Assembly: GCF_017976235.1 (NCBI RefSeq) | Contig: NZ_JACVHC010000008.1 | Span: forward strand, 248,001-312,000 | DNA length: 64,000 bases | From: Pseudomonas anatoliensis | GTDB lineage: Bacteria > Pseudomonadota > Gammaproteobacteria > Pseudomonadales > Pseudomonadaceae | Direction: 5' to 3' | In this document: positions 9,901 through 17,893 of the stretch, piece after piece | Layout of the letters: each line of letters begins with the position of its first letter | Position numbering within the stretch: position 1 is the first letter of the stretch | Notes under the pieces: generated by a model | What the model was told of the DNA's origin: nothing | Database searches by the model: none | The model's input: only the letters and a program-made list of their open reading frames with translations | Position numbers and translations under genes: made by a program

Positions 9901-10064
9901 CGATCTCCAGTGGCGTGATATTCACTGGCGGCATTCCGACGCTGAACTTCATCTCCAGTGACGGCAAACGCAAAGGCATGACCGACACCAGCGGCACCAT
10001 CACCATCATTGTAGAAAAGGGCGGCGGCGGCAGTCGTCGTATCATGTGGCGACAAATACAGTAA
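6975..10064 (+). CDS. pilY1: PilY1-type pilus tip adhesin / assembly factor
   Basis: Large secreted protein that sits on the minor-pilin complex, promotes pilus extension and acts in adhesion and surface sensing. The ATG at 6975 has GTGGAGAG just upstream and gives a signal peptide ending near AYA (about residue 26) and a product of 1029 residues. Residues about 45-54 read MLLIDDSGSM, a MIDAS-type DxSxS motif of a von Willebrand A-like domain. A calcium-loop-like stretch rich in D, N and G follows at about nt 7905-7975. The C-terminal half fits the PilY1 beta-propeller, with another DxNxDxxxD calcium loop (DTNSDSLVD) near nt 9868-9894. The C-terminus is Gly- and Arg-rich. pilE follows after 15 bases, so no pilY2 lies between. 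Confidence 0.92.
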   Translation: MRSFERCASLLTGMLLTFYLAAPAYAFTPSDSPLLSAAAVPPNVMLLIDDSGSMNSIIYAAGFDPTLNRTPARECNAFLGLCSGLNAPAITGDTVFLSSLPTSGCYGGAYAFYNNSLAPLCLKLPDPVGGGNTRYSGDYISYVVSLAINNGTRDFTTGAIPNDYRINVARNVSTALVSSNRTLRMGLSTFNPATSTNSGNGGYIARSIADLSAVAGSVTQAQADSNYNVLISSINNLSAVANTPLAETYYEVTRYMRGMAPFYNSTPSTYTSPIQYRCQKNYGVVITDGLPTFDRTFPTNDPLATNRLPNWDGVNNDGDNLNGDGEGDTLYLDDIAKFAYDIDMRSTGTDAAGKSWNAVDFPKQNMNTYTVGFAADNDMLSDAASYGQGRYYQATDSAGLNAALSSALSDITSKAGSGGAGVVSGTTLSSSSSFYQTTYDPKDWRGTIKAFGFTSAGTVNTSTALWSTDTTVVPGATAPTYQSWNTSSNAAVTLAYGNFSAAQQTTLSGGLPTGITGIDLVEWSKGTNKSGLRARSVLLGDIINSPLVLASPTDKTASDLSGDTTYSTYLTTKAANMSASLVVNANDGFVNVINSANGTRRYAYMPSSVLPSLRLIADPNYINGVSHKFLVDGQVGVYDAQLNNAWKTLAIGGTGAGGKTFYALQLFDASAGNVMRALWEVSAPAIANTGNVFNDLGYAYARPEVARLADGRWAAFISNGYGSNSGLAALYVLDIRDGSLIKKIVVDSTDTSNGLSSVKLKVNSQNVVQAAYGGDLKGRLWKFDLSATAPDSWGVAFSGKPLFTTAGGATQPITAQPLLADNAAGGKQIFVGTGKFNETADKTNKDLQAFYSVWDADGGAGQLTVSSLQPQAITGSFSGSTGQFLTTTQNETTYPGEKGWYLPLVYNNVLTGERVINQASIVLGRIVFTTASVDTTDPCASFGTGKLVELDAFSGKMLNYAVLDTNSDSLVDSNDTISSGVIFTGGIPTLNFISSDGKRKGMTDTSGTITIIVEKGGGGSRRIMWRQIQ

Positions 10065-10079
10065 GTGAGAGTTTGAGGC

Positions 10080-10481
10080 ATGCGCAGATCCAACCGAGGT
10101 TTCACCCTGATCGAAATCATGATCGTGATTGCGATCATCGGGATTGTGCTCACCATCAGCATTCCAAGTTACAACGAATACGTGAAGAAAGGCCGCCGCG
10201 CCGAAGTGGTGTCGCTGCTCTCGGAACAGGCACAGAGCCTCGAACGCTTCTACACCAAGAACAATGTCTATACCGGCATCACCGGCCTGAGCGCGGGTAA
10301 TGATTTCTACACCCTCACGCCGACGATCACTGATCAGACCTTCCTGCTGACTGCCGCCCGTAAAACGGGCACGGCCATGGCCACCGACAAGTGCGGGGAT
10401 TTCACCCTGACCAACACCGGCGTCAGAAGCATGAACAACGCGACCACCGGGCTGACCACCAAGGATTGCTGGGGCCGCTGA
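10080..10481 (+). CDS. pilE: Type IV pilus minor pilin PilE
   Basis: Minor pilin of the PilE class, proposed to link the tip complex with the PilA shaft. The leader MRRSNRGFTLIEIMIVIAIIG is cut after G7 with Glu at mature position 5. The SIPSYNEYVKKGRRAEVVSLLSEQAQSLERFYTKNNVY segment is the typical PilE helix and first loop. Cysteines C105 and C130 probably close the C-terminal disulfide loop. 133 residues. It is the last gene of the fimU-pilE operon and is followed by a likely terminator. Confidence 0.9.
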   Translation: MRRSNRGFTLIEIMIVIAIIGIVLTISIPSYNEYVKKGRRAEVVSLLSEQAQSLERFYTKNNVYTGITGLSAGNDFYTLTPTITDQTFLLTAARKTGTAMATDKCGDFTLTNTGVRSMNNATTGLTTKDCWGR

Positions 10482-10494
10482 GGCGCTTATCTTC

Positions 10495-10523
10495 GGGCGC
10501 CTTTTGCGCCCACTGTCTTTTTT
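10495..10523 (+). terminator. Probable terminator after pilE
   Basis: A GGGCGC stem with a short loop and a GCGCCC return (10495-10511) is followed within 6 bases by a run of T (10518-10523). It lies between pilE and thiO, so it would end the minor-pilin operon. The T-run is not directly attached to the stem, which lowers confidence. Confidence 0.55.
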
Positions 10524-10538
10524 ACGGTTGGATCAAAC

Positions 10539-11639
10539 ATGACCAGGCAACAGCAAGTGGTGATTGTCGGTGGCGGGGTGATTGGCCTGCTGACGGCCTA
10601 CAATCTCGCCTCCGAAGTGCGCAGCGTGGTGCTGCTGGACCGCTCGAATGTCGGCCAGGAATCGTCCTGGGCGGGCGGCGGTATCGTTTCTCCGCTGTAT
10701 CCGTGGCGCTATAGCCCGGCAGTCACCGCCCTGGCGCATTGGTCGCAGGATTTTTATCCACAGCTCGGCGAGCGTTTGTTTGCCGACACCGGCGTTGATC
10801 CTGAAGTCCATACCACGGGTTTGTACTGGCTGGATCTGGACGACGAAGCCGACGCGCTGGCGTGGGCGGAACGGGAAAACCGTCCGTTGCGGGCTGTGGA
10901 TATCTCGGCTGCGCACGATGCAGTGCCGGTGCTCGGTGTTGGATTCTCGCGGGCTATCTACATGGCCGATGTGGCCAACGTCAGAAATCCACGCCTGGTG
11001 AAATCCCTGAAAGCAGCCTTGCTGGCGCTGCCGAACGTGACTATTCACGAGCAGTGCGAAGTCAGCGGTTTTGTTCGCGAGGGCGAGCGGGTTGTTGGCG
11101 TGCAGACTTCCACTGGCGTGATCACTGGCGATCAGGTCGTCCTTACGGCTGGTGCGTGGAGCGGTGATCTGCTCAAGACGCTGGATCTGACGCTGCCCGT
11201 CGAGCCGGTCAAAGGTCAGATGATCCTCTACAAGTGTGCGGCTGACTTTCTGCCGAGCATGGTGCTGGCCAAGGGGCGCTATGCGATTCCGCGTCGCGAC
11301 GGGCACATACTGATTGGCAGCACGCTGGAACATGAAGGCTTCGACAAGACCCCGACCGATGTGGCGCTGCAAAGCCTCAAGGCCTCGGCGGTTGAGCTGT
11401 TGCCGGCACTGGCGGATGCCGAAGTGGTGGGGCATTGGGCAGGGTTGCGTCCGGGTTCGCCGGAGGGAATTCCCTATATTGGCCGGGTGCCGGGGTTTGA
11501 AGGTTTGTGGCTCAATTGCGGGCATTACCGCAACGGGTTGGTGTTGGCGCCGGCGTCGTGTCAGTTGTTTGCAGATGTGATGCTGGGGCGAGCGCCGATT
11601 ATTGATCCAGCGCCGTATGCACCGGCCGGGCGGATTTAA
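10539..11639 (+). CDS. thiO: Glycine oxidase ThiO (FAD-dependent)
   Basis: FAD-dependent amine oxidase that converts glycine to the imine used in thiazole formation for thiamine. The dinucleotide-binding signature VVIVGGGVIGLLTAYNL is at residues 7-23, followed by VLLDRSNVGQESSWAGGGIVSPLYPWRY, which is characteristic of ThiO among DAO-family proteins. The C-terminal WAGLRPGSPEGIPYIGRVPG and NCGHYRNGLVLAP segments match the family's substrate and FAD region. 366 residues. No other thi gene is near. In P. aeruginosa an oxidase gene also sits between pilR and the minor pilin operon, so position is conserved. It ends at a REP pair that separates it from convergent pilR. Confidence 0.9.
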   Translation: MTRQQQVVIVGGGVIGLLTAYNLASEVRSVVLLDRSNVGQESSWAGGGIVSPLYPWRYSPAVTALAHWSQDFYPQLGERLFADTGVDPEVHTTGLYWLDLDDEADALAWAERENRPLRAVDISAAHDAVPVLGVGFSRAIYMADVANVRNPRLVKSLKAALLALPNVTIHEQCEVSGFVREGERVVGVQTSTGVITGDQVVLTAGAWSGDLLKTLDLTLPVEPVKGQMILYKCAADFLPSMVLAKGRYAIPRRDGHILIGSTLEHEGFDKTPTDVALQSLKASAVELLPALADAEVVGHWAGLRPGSPEGIPYIGRVPGFEGLWLNCGHYRNGLVLAPASCQLFADVMLGRAPIIDPAPYAPAGRI

Positions 11640-11648
11640 AACCAGGGT

Positions 11649-11728
11649 CAAAAGATCGCAGCCTTCGGCAGTTCCTGCATTGGAATGCGTTTCCTGTAGG
11701 AGCTGCCGAAGGCTGCGATCTTGTAAAG
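11649..11728. repeat. REP pair, GTAGGAGCTGCCGAAGGCTG family
   Basis: Inverted pair of the unit GTAGGAGCTGCCGAAGGCTG plus CGATC. The left copy on the minus sense has a two-base divergence (GTTCCTGC for GCTCCTAC). It lies between convergent thiO and pilR and could form a long stem at the end of both transcripts. Confidence 0.85.
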
Positions 11729-11730
11729 AA

Positions 11731-13077
11731 TCAGTCCAGACCGAGTTTCTTCAGGCGATAACGCATCGAGCGGAACGAAAGACTCAACCGCTGCGCCGCC
11801 GCAGTCCGGTTCCAGCGGGTCTCCTCCAGCGCCTGCAAAATCAGTTTACGTTCGACGTTCTCCAGATAATCCTCCAGATTGTCGATCTGCGTAAGATCCG
11901 CAATGCCACCCTCCGCCGCACAGTTGCCCTCGCTCAAGCGCAAATCTTCAGCCTCGATCGTACGGTTTTCGCACAAGGTATGCGCACGCTCGAGCACGTT
12001 CTCCAGTTCCCGCACATTCCCCGGAAACCGGTAGTTCTTTAGCGCTTCCAAGGCCTGCGGATGCAGGGCCGCCACCGGTTGCAAAGTGTCCTTGGCCAAG
12101 CGCGCGAGCATGTGCGCCGCCAGCACTTCAATGTCATCCCGTCGCTCGCGCAGGGGCGGCACACGCAATTCGATCACGTTTAGCCGGTAATAAAGATCCT
12201 GACGAAAGCGCTCGGCGGCGACTTCTGCGTCGAGGTCCTTGTGCGTCGCGCAGAGAATGCGCACATCGACTACGGTTTCCTGTTGACCGCCGACACTGCG
12301 TACGGCTTTTTCCTGAATCGCCCGCAGCAGCTTTACCTGCATAGACAGTGGCAAGTCCGCCACTTCATCGAGAAACAATGTCCCGCCCTGTGCAGCCTGG
12401 AACAGGCCCGGTTTGTCCTCGACTGCGCCGGTAAAACTGCCTTTGCGATGGCCGAAAAACTCGCTCTCCATCAGTTCCGAGGGTATTGCCCCGCAGTTCA
12501 CCGGCACGAACGGCTTGCCGGCGCGGGGCCCTTGTTCGTGGATCAGTCGTGCGACCAGCTCTTTGCCGCTGCCGGATTCACCGCTGATGTACACCGGTGC
12601 CTGGCTGCGAGCGAGTTTGTCGATTTGTTTGCGCAGGTTGCGCATCGGCGGCGAATCACCCAGCAGGCGTCGATCAATTGAGGTGCTAGCGTCGCCAACG
12701 GCGGGCATGCGCAGTGCTGTCGCAACCAATTCCCGCAGTCGGGTGAGATCTACCGGTTTGGTCAGAAAGTCGAAAGCCCCGGCCTTCAACGCATTGATTG
12801 CCGTTTCCAGGCTGCCGTACGCGGTAATCATCGCCACCGGCAGTTGTGGATAACGTTGCTGAATGTGCTGCACCAGTTCCAGCCCCGTGCCATCGGGCAG
12901 GCGCATGTCGGTCAGGCACAGGTCGAAGGTCTCGCGCTGTAACAGCGCCTGGGCCTCAGCCAGATTGCGTGCGCTGTAGCTGTTGAGTTTCATCCGTCCC
13001 AGGGTGATTTCCAGGAGTTCGCGGATATCCGGTTCGTCGTCGACGATGAGGATTTTTTGCCGTGGGCTCGTGTTCAA
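11731..13077 (-). CDS. pilR: Sigma-54-dependent response regulator PilR
   Basis: NtrC-class activator that turns on pilA transcription with sigma-54. I start it at the TTG at 13077: it overlaps the pilS stop (TTGA) and gives NTSPRQKILIVDDEPDIRELLE, matching the known PilR N-terminus, while the next upstream ATG would extend 90 bp into pilS. The receiver domain has D13/D14 and phospho-acceptor D57 (CLTDMRLPDG). The AAA+ domain has Walker A GESGSGKE at about 166-173 and the sigma-54 contact loop as GSFTGA rather than GAFTGA. The end carries the Fis-type helix-turn-helix (TRWNRTAAAQRLSLSFRSMRYRLKKLG). 448 residues. Confidence 0.93.
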   Translation of the reverse strand: MNTSPRQKILIVDDEPDIRELLEITLGRMKLNSYSARNLAEAQALLQRETFDLCLTDMRLPDGTGLELVQHIQQRYPQLPVAMITAYGSLETAINALKAGAFDFLTKPVDLTRLRELVATALRMPAVGDASTSIDRRLLGDSPPMRNLRKQIDKLARSQAPVYISGESGSGKELVARLIHEQGPRAGKPFVPVNCGAIPSELMESEFFGHRKGSFTGAVEDKPGLFQAAQGGTLFLDEVADLPLSMQVKLLRAIQEKAVRSVGGQQETVVDVRILCATHKDLDAEVAAERFRQDLYYRLNVIELRVPPLRERRDDIEVLAAHMLARLAKDTLQPVAALHPQALEALKNYRFPGNVRELENVLERAHTLCENRTIEAEDLRLSEGNCAAEGGIADLTQIDNLEDYLENVERKLILQALEETRWNRTAAAQRLSLSFRSMRYRLKKLGLD

Positions 13078-14663
13078 CTTTGTTTCCGTCCGTGAGCAAA
13101 GGTGATGCGAAAGCAGCCGCCGCCTTGGCGTGGATTGAAGTCTAGGCGCGCTTGGTTGCTTTCGCACAGCTCACGGGACAGATAAAGCCCCAGGCCAGTG
13201 CCTTGGCTGCTGGTGGTGAAGAACGGTTCGAACAGATGCGGCTGCTGATCAAGCGGCACGCCGGGGCCGTTGTCTTGCACTTCGAGCACCGCCAGTTGGC
13301 TGTCGGGGTCGATGAACAGGGCCAGCCAGACCTCGGCCTGATCATGCAGCAAGGCGCTGTGACGCCAGCCGTTGCGTAAAAGATTGTCGAGAATTTGTGT
13401 GAGCTGGTCGGGATCCATCAGGGTCGCAAAGTCGCCCGAGTTGATCCGCAGATGAATCTTCTGCCGCTCGGTAGCCTGCATGCGGCTCTCAGTGACGAAG
13501 TTTTCCAGCCACGGCTTGAGGTCCAGCCGTTGTGGAGCGCTCTGTTGACGGCGGGACAGTTGCAGGACGTTTTCGATAACTCGGTTCATGCGCTGGGAGT
13601 GGTCTTGAATAATCTGCGTCAGACGCCGATCCGCGCTATCGAGTTCCTCGGACTCGCCCAACAACTGCGCCGCATGACTGATGGCACCCAACGGATTGCG
13701 AATCTCGTGGGAAATGCCGGCGGTCAAACGCCCGAGCGCGGCAAGTTTCAGTTGCTGGGCTTGTTGAGCGATCTGCGCGAGGTCTTCGAGAAACACCAGG
13801 GTTTGTTGATTGGGGCTTTGTTCGAGGGCGATGAAGCTTGGCTGCAATTCCAGACCGTTGCCGGGGATTTTCAGGCTCTGTGGACGCAGTGTCGGGTTGT
13901 TCAGCCACAGTTGCAGGCGTTCGACCAGCGCGGTCGAGTAATCGTCGATCAAATGGCCCTGAAGGTGCGATTGCGCTAGCAGGGTCTGCGCGCTGTGATT
14001 GGCCAGTTGTACACGGCGTTGTTCGTCGAGCACCAGGATCCCGGTGCGCATGCGTTGCAGGATCAGCGCATTGAGAGCCTCCAGGCCGACCACTTTGCTG
14101 GCGGTTTGCTCGGCCAGGGTTTCGCTGACCTCCAGCCGCCGGACCAGCCCTTGCACCAGCAACGATGCGGCAAAACACAGCGCGCCGAGGGTGCCGGCCT
14201 GCAGGTATTCGTTGGCGCTCAGGGGATGTCTGAAACTCAGAAGAAAGCTTAAACCGACAATGCCGAGGGCGCCGATGGCAGCGATCAGCAGACCGATGCG
14301 TCGGCGTAGCAAGGTGTTGCTGATCGCCACTGAAACGATCAGCAAGTTGCCGAGCGCACTGGCCACGCCGCCAGCCGCGTAGAACAAGCCGCACAGCAGC
14401 AGTACGTCGACCAGCGCCAGGCTGAATAATTGCGCCGGGCGTCGGACGTTCTCCAGGAACACCACCAGCAAAATGTTCAGCACCAGATACAGCCAGCTGC
14501 CGTTGCGCAGTAGATCGTCGTTGGCCGACGTCAGCAGGCGGTTGTCCATGTTGCTGGAGATCAGCAGCACCAAGGTGATGCCGACACTTAAGCGGTAAAG
14601 ATGATAAAGGCGCAGCAGTCGCTGAGCCTGTTTGCTGTCGGCGTGGGCGGCCTCAGCGATCAC
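13074..14663 (-). CDS. pilS: Sensor histidine kinase PilS
   Basis: Membrane histidine kinase partner of PilR. The N-terminal 175 residues hold about six hydrophobic segments, followed by a PAS-like domain (about 190-300). The H-box AGISHEIRNPLGAISHAAQLL puts the phospho-accepting histidine at H319. N, G1 and G2 boxes of the ATPase domain are seen toward the C-terminus (DNLLRNGWRHS, LEVQDNGPGVP, TSSQGTGLGLYLSRELCE). 529 residues. Its ATG end overlaps the small PP0621-like gene by 11 bp and its stop overlaps the pilR start. Confidence 0.94.
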   Translation of the reverse strand: MIAEAAHADSKQAQRLLRLYHLYRLSVGITLVLLISSNMDNRLLTSANDDLLRNGSWLYLVLNILLVVFLENVRRPAQLFSLALVDVLLLCGLFYAAGGVASALGNLLIVSVAISNTLLRRRIGLLIAAIGALGIVGLSFLLSFRHPLSANEYLQAGTLGALCFAASLLVQGLVRRLEVSETLAEQTASKVVGLEALNALILQRMRTGILVLDEQRRVQLANHSAQTLLAQSHLQGHLIDDYSTALVERLQLWLNNPTLRPQSLKIPGNGLELQPSFIALEQSPNQQTLVFLEDLAQIAQQAQQLKLAALGRLTAGISHEIRNPLGAISHAAQLLGESEELDSADRRLTQIIQDHSQRMNRVIENVLQLSRRQQSAPQRLDLKPWLENFVTESRMQATERQKIHLRINSGDFATLMDPDQLTQILDNLLRNGWRHSALLHDQAEVWLALFIDPDSQLAVLEVQDNGPGVPLDQQPHLFEPFFTTSSQGTGLGLYLSRELCESNQARLDFNPRQGGGCFRITFAHGRKQS

Positions 14664-14886
14664 TGGAGCCTGGGCCTTGCTCGAGGTGAGCCTGGCTGCA
14701 ATACCACTGTTGTTGAAGGCTCAGCGCGCGGTCGCGGGGCAGATGCACGCCGCAATGGGCGCAGCGCACCATCGGCGCAGCATCTTGCTCGCGAGGGGAT
14801 TGGGCGGACGAAGCAGGGGCCTTGAACTTGCGCCACAGCCATATCGCGGCAAATATCAGGGCAATCCAGAACAATAAACGAAGCAT
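14653..14886 (-). CDS. PP0621-type small membrane protein with zinc-ribbon-like end
   Basis: 77-residue protein: one N-terminal membrane helix (MLRLLFWIALIFAAIWLWRKF), a short linker, then a small cysteine motif CAHCGVHLPRDRA and a lone cysteine in YCSQAHLEQ with a nearby histidine. That is a likely metal site of treble-clef or zinc-ribbon type. Matching proteins are known in Pseudomonas as the PP0621 family; function unknown. Its stop lies 11 bp inside pilS, so it is the first gene of a pilS-pilR transcription unit and may be coupled to PilS translation. Confidence 0.8.
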   Translation of the reverse strand: MLRLLFWIALIFAAIWLWRKFKAPASSAQSPREQDAAPMVRCAHCGVHLPRDRALSLQQQWYCSQAHLEQGPGSSDR

Positions 14887-14968
14887 GATGAGCGGCTTTT
14901 CGACGGATGATTCGGCAGTTTAGCCAAGGTCCTGACAAGCGCACAGCGCTATTAAAGCGCGGTAATGA

Positions 14969-14996
14969 AAAAGGGAGATCCGAAGATCTCCCTTTT
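14969..14996 (-). terminator. Terminator after bamD (bidirectional form)
   Basis: Perfect 12-bp stem AAAAGGGAGATC / GATCTCCCTTTT around a CGAA loop. It is symmetric, with A- and T-runs on either side, so it can work in both directions. It lies 18 bp downstream of the bamD stop on the minus strand. Confidence 0.85.
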
Positions 14997-15013
14997 CTGT
15001 ACATCCGGTGTGA

Positions 15014-16030
15014 TCAGTCGAACACGCCGAAAGTCATGTAGCTGAACCACGAGCGGTCGGTGTCGGTAGATTCCGGCTCCGGCTCTTCGATCACGTCGCC
15101 GTTCTCGTCTTTAGGCTTGAGCTCGTTCGGGATCGAATCTTTCGCGTCCTGATACTGCTTCTGCACGTCCTGGTTGGCGCGGGTCTCTCCCGGCGGCAGC
15201 GGCGGACGCGACTCGATCAGACCGAGGGTCGCCTTGCTCAGGAACGAACGGTTGTCGGCTTCTGCAACCCTTGGCACGAACTGGCCGTCTTGCAGGGTCG
15301 GGTGATCCGGGTAGTTGAGCTTCAGGGTTTCCAGGCTGGTGTTGGCCAGTTCGTCCAGGTGCAGACGCTGGTAAGCCTCGGTCATCACCGCCAGGCCGTC
15401 GCCGACCGATGGGGTTTCCTGGAAGTTTTCCACTACATAACGGCCACGGTTGGCGGCGGCGACGTAGGCCTGACGGGTCAGGTAATAGTCGGCTACGTGG
15501 ATTTCGTAGGCGGCCAGCAGGTTGCGCAAGTAGATCATGCGCTGCTTGGCGTCCGGCGCGTAGCGGCTGTTCGGGTAGCGGCTGGTCAGCTGGGCGAACT
15601 CGTTGTAGGAGTCGCGGGCAGCGCCCGGGTCACGCTTGGTCATGTCCAGCGGCAGGAAGCGCGCCAGCAGGCCGACGTCCTGGTCAAAGGAAGTCAGACC
15701 CTTGAGGTAATACGCGTAATCCACGTTCGGGTGCTGCGGATGCAAACGAATGAAACGCTCGGCGGCAGACTTTGCAGCTTCCGGCTCGGCGTTCTTGTAG
15801 TTCGCATAGATCAGTTCGAGTTGTGCCTGATCGGCGTAGCGACCGAATGGATAACGCGACTCCAGAGCCTTCAGCTTGGCTGTGGCGCTGGTGTAGCTAT
15901 TGTTGTCCAGGTCCTGCTGAGCCTGCTGATACAGCTCGGCTTCACTCAGGTTTTCGTCTACGACTTCCTTCGATGAGCAAGCAGCGGTCAATGCGAGGAT
16001 GGCGATCAGCAGCAGGTGTTTCACTTGCAT
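15014..16030 (-). CDS. bamD: Outer-membrane assembly lipoprotein BamD
   Basis: Essential lipoprotein of the BAM complex that inserts beta-barrel proteins into the outer membrane. The internal ATG at 16030 is used since it gives the lipoprotein signal MQVKHLLLIAILALTAAC with the lipidated cysteine at C18; the open frame upstream has no signal. TPR-like repeats follow: AELYQQAQQDLDNNSYTSATAKLKALESRYPFG, then the TKRDPGAARDSYNEFAQLTSRYPNS segment typical of BamD/ComL. At 338 residues it is longer than E. coli BamD (245) because of an acidic C-terminal extension, as in other pseudomonads. It is divergent from rluD. Confidence 0.94.
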   Translation of the reverse strand: MQVKHLLLIAILALTAACSSKEVVDENLSEAELYQQAQQDLDNNSYTSATAKLKALESRYPFGRYADQAQLELIYANYKNAEPEAAKSAAERFIRLHPQHPNVDYAYYLKGLTSFDQDVGLLARFLPLDMTKRDPGAARDSYNEFAQLTSRYPNSRYAPDAKQRMIYLRNLLAAYEIHVADYYLTRQAYVAAANRGRYVVENFQETPSVGDGLAVMTEAYQRLHLDELANTSLETLKLNYPDHPTLQDGQFVPRVAEADNRSFLSKATLGLIESRPPLPPGETRANQDVQKQYQDAKDSIPNELKPKDENGDVIEEPEPESTDTDRSWFSYMTFGVFD

Positions 16031-16181
16031 GGCGGCTTGCGTCCCTATGACGGCCGCTGTCTTGGGCGGGGCCGTCCTGTTATGATGAGCGCCCCGTTGA
16101 AAAGCCTCGGGGCAAAAGACGCCGTATTTAACCACAAGCGCGCAGCCGAAACCAAAAGCTGTGCCGACGCACAGTCAGAGC

Positions 16182-17144
16182 ATGTCCGATAAAATTGAAC
16201 TTCGCGCAGAGGTGCCGTCCGAATTGGGCGGCCAACGCCTCGATCAAGTCGCTGCCCAACTCTTCGCTGAGCACTCTCGCTCGCGCCTTTCCGCCTGGAT
16301 CAAAGAAGGTCGCCTGACTGTGGACGGGGCGGTCATCCGCCCGCGCGACATCGTTCATGGCGGTGCCATCCTTGAACTGACTGCCGAGCAGGAAGCTCAG
16401 GGTGAGTGGATCGCCCAGGACATCGAACTCGATATCGTCTACGAAGATGACGACATCCTGGTGATCAACAAGCCTGCGGGCCTGGTGGTGCACCCGGCTG
16501 CCGGTCACGCCGATGGCACCTTGCTCAACGCCTTGCTGCACCACGTGCCGGACATCATCAATGTCCCGCGCGCCGGTATCGTGCATCGTCTGGACAAGGA
16601 CACCACCGGTCTGATGGTGGTGGCCAAGACCATTCAGGCGCAGACAAAGCTTGTTACTCAATTGCAGAGTCGCAGCGTCAGCCGGATCTACGAGTGCATC
16701 GTGATTGGTGTTGTCACCGCCGGGGGCAAGATCAACGCCCCGATCGGTCGTCACGGCCAGCAGCGCCAGCGCATGGCGGTGATGGAGGGCGGCAAGCCTG
16801 CCGTCAGCCACTATCGCGTGCTGGAGCGTTTCCGTTCCCACACTCACGTGCGGGTAAAACTGGAAACCGGTCGTACTCACCAGATTCGCGTGCACATGGC
16901 GCACATCAACTTCCCGTTGGTCGGCGATCCGGCGTACGGCGGTCGCTTCCGCATTCCGCCAGCTGCAAACGTGAACATGGTCGAAACCCTCAAGCAATTC
17001 CCGCGTCAGGCACTGCACGCGCGTTTCCTTGAGCTGGATCATCCGACGACCGGTCAGCGCATGAGCTGGGAATCGCCGTTGCCGGAAGATTTCGTCTGGC
17101 TGCTGACCCTGCTCAAACAGGATCGCGAGGCCTTCATCGGATGA
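16182..17144 (+). CDS. rluD: 23S rRNA pseudouridine synthase RluD
   Basis: Makes the three pseudouridines of helix 69 in 23S rRNA (1911, 1915 and 1917 in E. coli). Start ATG at 16182 gives MSDKIELRAEVPSELGGQRLDQ; a GTG 21 bases upstream is in frame but less likely. An S4 domain (RLDQVAAQLFAEHSRSRLSAWIKEGRLTVDG) covers about residues 18-65. The catalytic motif HRLDKDTTGLMV has the nucleophile D138. RTHQIRVHMAH and GDPAYGG are further family signatures. 320 residues. It overlaps pgeF by 4 bp. Confidence 0.95.
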   Translation: MSDKIELRAEVPSELGGQRLDQVAAQLFAEHSRSRLSAWIKEGRLTVDGAVIRPRDIVHGGAILELTAEQEAQGEWIAQDIELDIVYEDDDILVINKPAGLVVHPAAGHADGTLLNALLHHVPDIINVPRAGIVHRLDKDTTGLMVVAKTIQAQTKLVTQLQSRSVSRIYECIVIGVVTAGGKINAPIGRHGQQRQRMAVMEGGKPAVSHYRVLERFRSHTHVRVKLETGRTHQIRVHMAHINFPLVGDPAYGGRFRIPPAANVNMVETLKQFPRQALHARFLELDHPTTGQRMSWESPLPEDFVWLLTLLKQDREAFIG

Positions 17145-17863
17145 ACTGGCTGACGCCGGACTGGCCTGCGCCGGCCAGCGTCAAGGCCTGTGTCACCACC
17201 CGCGAGGGGGGTGTCAGCGAGGCGCCGTTCGACAGCCTCAATCTGGGCGATCATGTTGATGATCGTCCCGAGGCGGTTGCCGAGAATCGTCGGCGTCTGA
17301 CCGATCACTTCTCTATAAAGCCTGCCTGGTTGCAGCAAGTTCACGGGATTGCCGTGGCACATGCTGACCCAGGCATTGTTGCGACTGCCGATGCCAGCTG
17401 GACTGCAACGCCCGGTATTGCCTGCACCGCAATGACCGCAGATTGTTTGCCGGCGTTGTTCTGCAATCGCGCGGGTACTCGCGTTGCCGCAGCCCATGCC
17501 GGTTGGCGTGGTCTGGCGGCGGGCGTGCTTGAGGCAACTCTCGACAGCCTCGATGTTCCGGCTGCAGAGGTGCTGGTCTGGCTCGGTCCAGCCATTGGCC
17601 CGAAAGCCTTTGAAGTCGGCCCGGAAGTGCGGGAAGTCTTCATCAATCAACTGCCTGAAGCAGCAGAAGCGTTCGTACCGAGCGACAATGCCGGCAAGTT
17701 CATGGCTGACATCTACATGCTGGCGCGCCTGCGTCTGGCAGCCCGTGGTGTCACTGCTGTTTATGGTGGCGGTTTCTGCACCGTGACCGACCCGCGCTTC
17801 TTTTCTTACCGCCGTGCATCTCGCACTGGTCGGTTCGCCTCCCTTATCTGGCTCACCCGCTAG
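17141..17863 (+). CDS. pgeF: Purine nucleoside phosphorylase-like / peptidoglycan editing factor (YfiH/LACC1 family)
   Basis: Cytoplasmic enzyme of the YfiH family, long annotated as polyphenol oxidase; members act on purine nucleosides and in E. coli the gene is tied to peptidoglycan stem-peptide fidelity. The family metal-site residues are visible: H68 (LQQVHG), C102 (TADCLPAL) and H119 (AAAHAGWRG). The GPAIGPKAFEVGPEV segment is also conserved. 240 residues, typical. Overlaps rluD by an ATGA, an arrangement common in proteobacteria. Confidence 0.93.
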   Translation: MNWLTPDWPAPASVKACVTTREGGVSEAPFDSLNLGDHVDDRPEAVAENRRRLTDHFSIKPAWLQQVHGIAVAHADPGIVATADASWTATPGIACTAMTADCLPALFCNRAGTRVAAAHAGWRGLAAGVLEATLDSLDVPAAEVLVWLGPAIGPKAFEVGPEVREVFINQLPEAAEAFVPSDNAGKFMADIYMLARLRLAARGVTAVYGGGFCTVTDPRFFSYRRASRTGRFASLIWLTR

Positions 17864-17893
17864 ACTTGCCTGACCTGCATCAACTCTCCGCCG

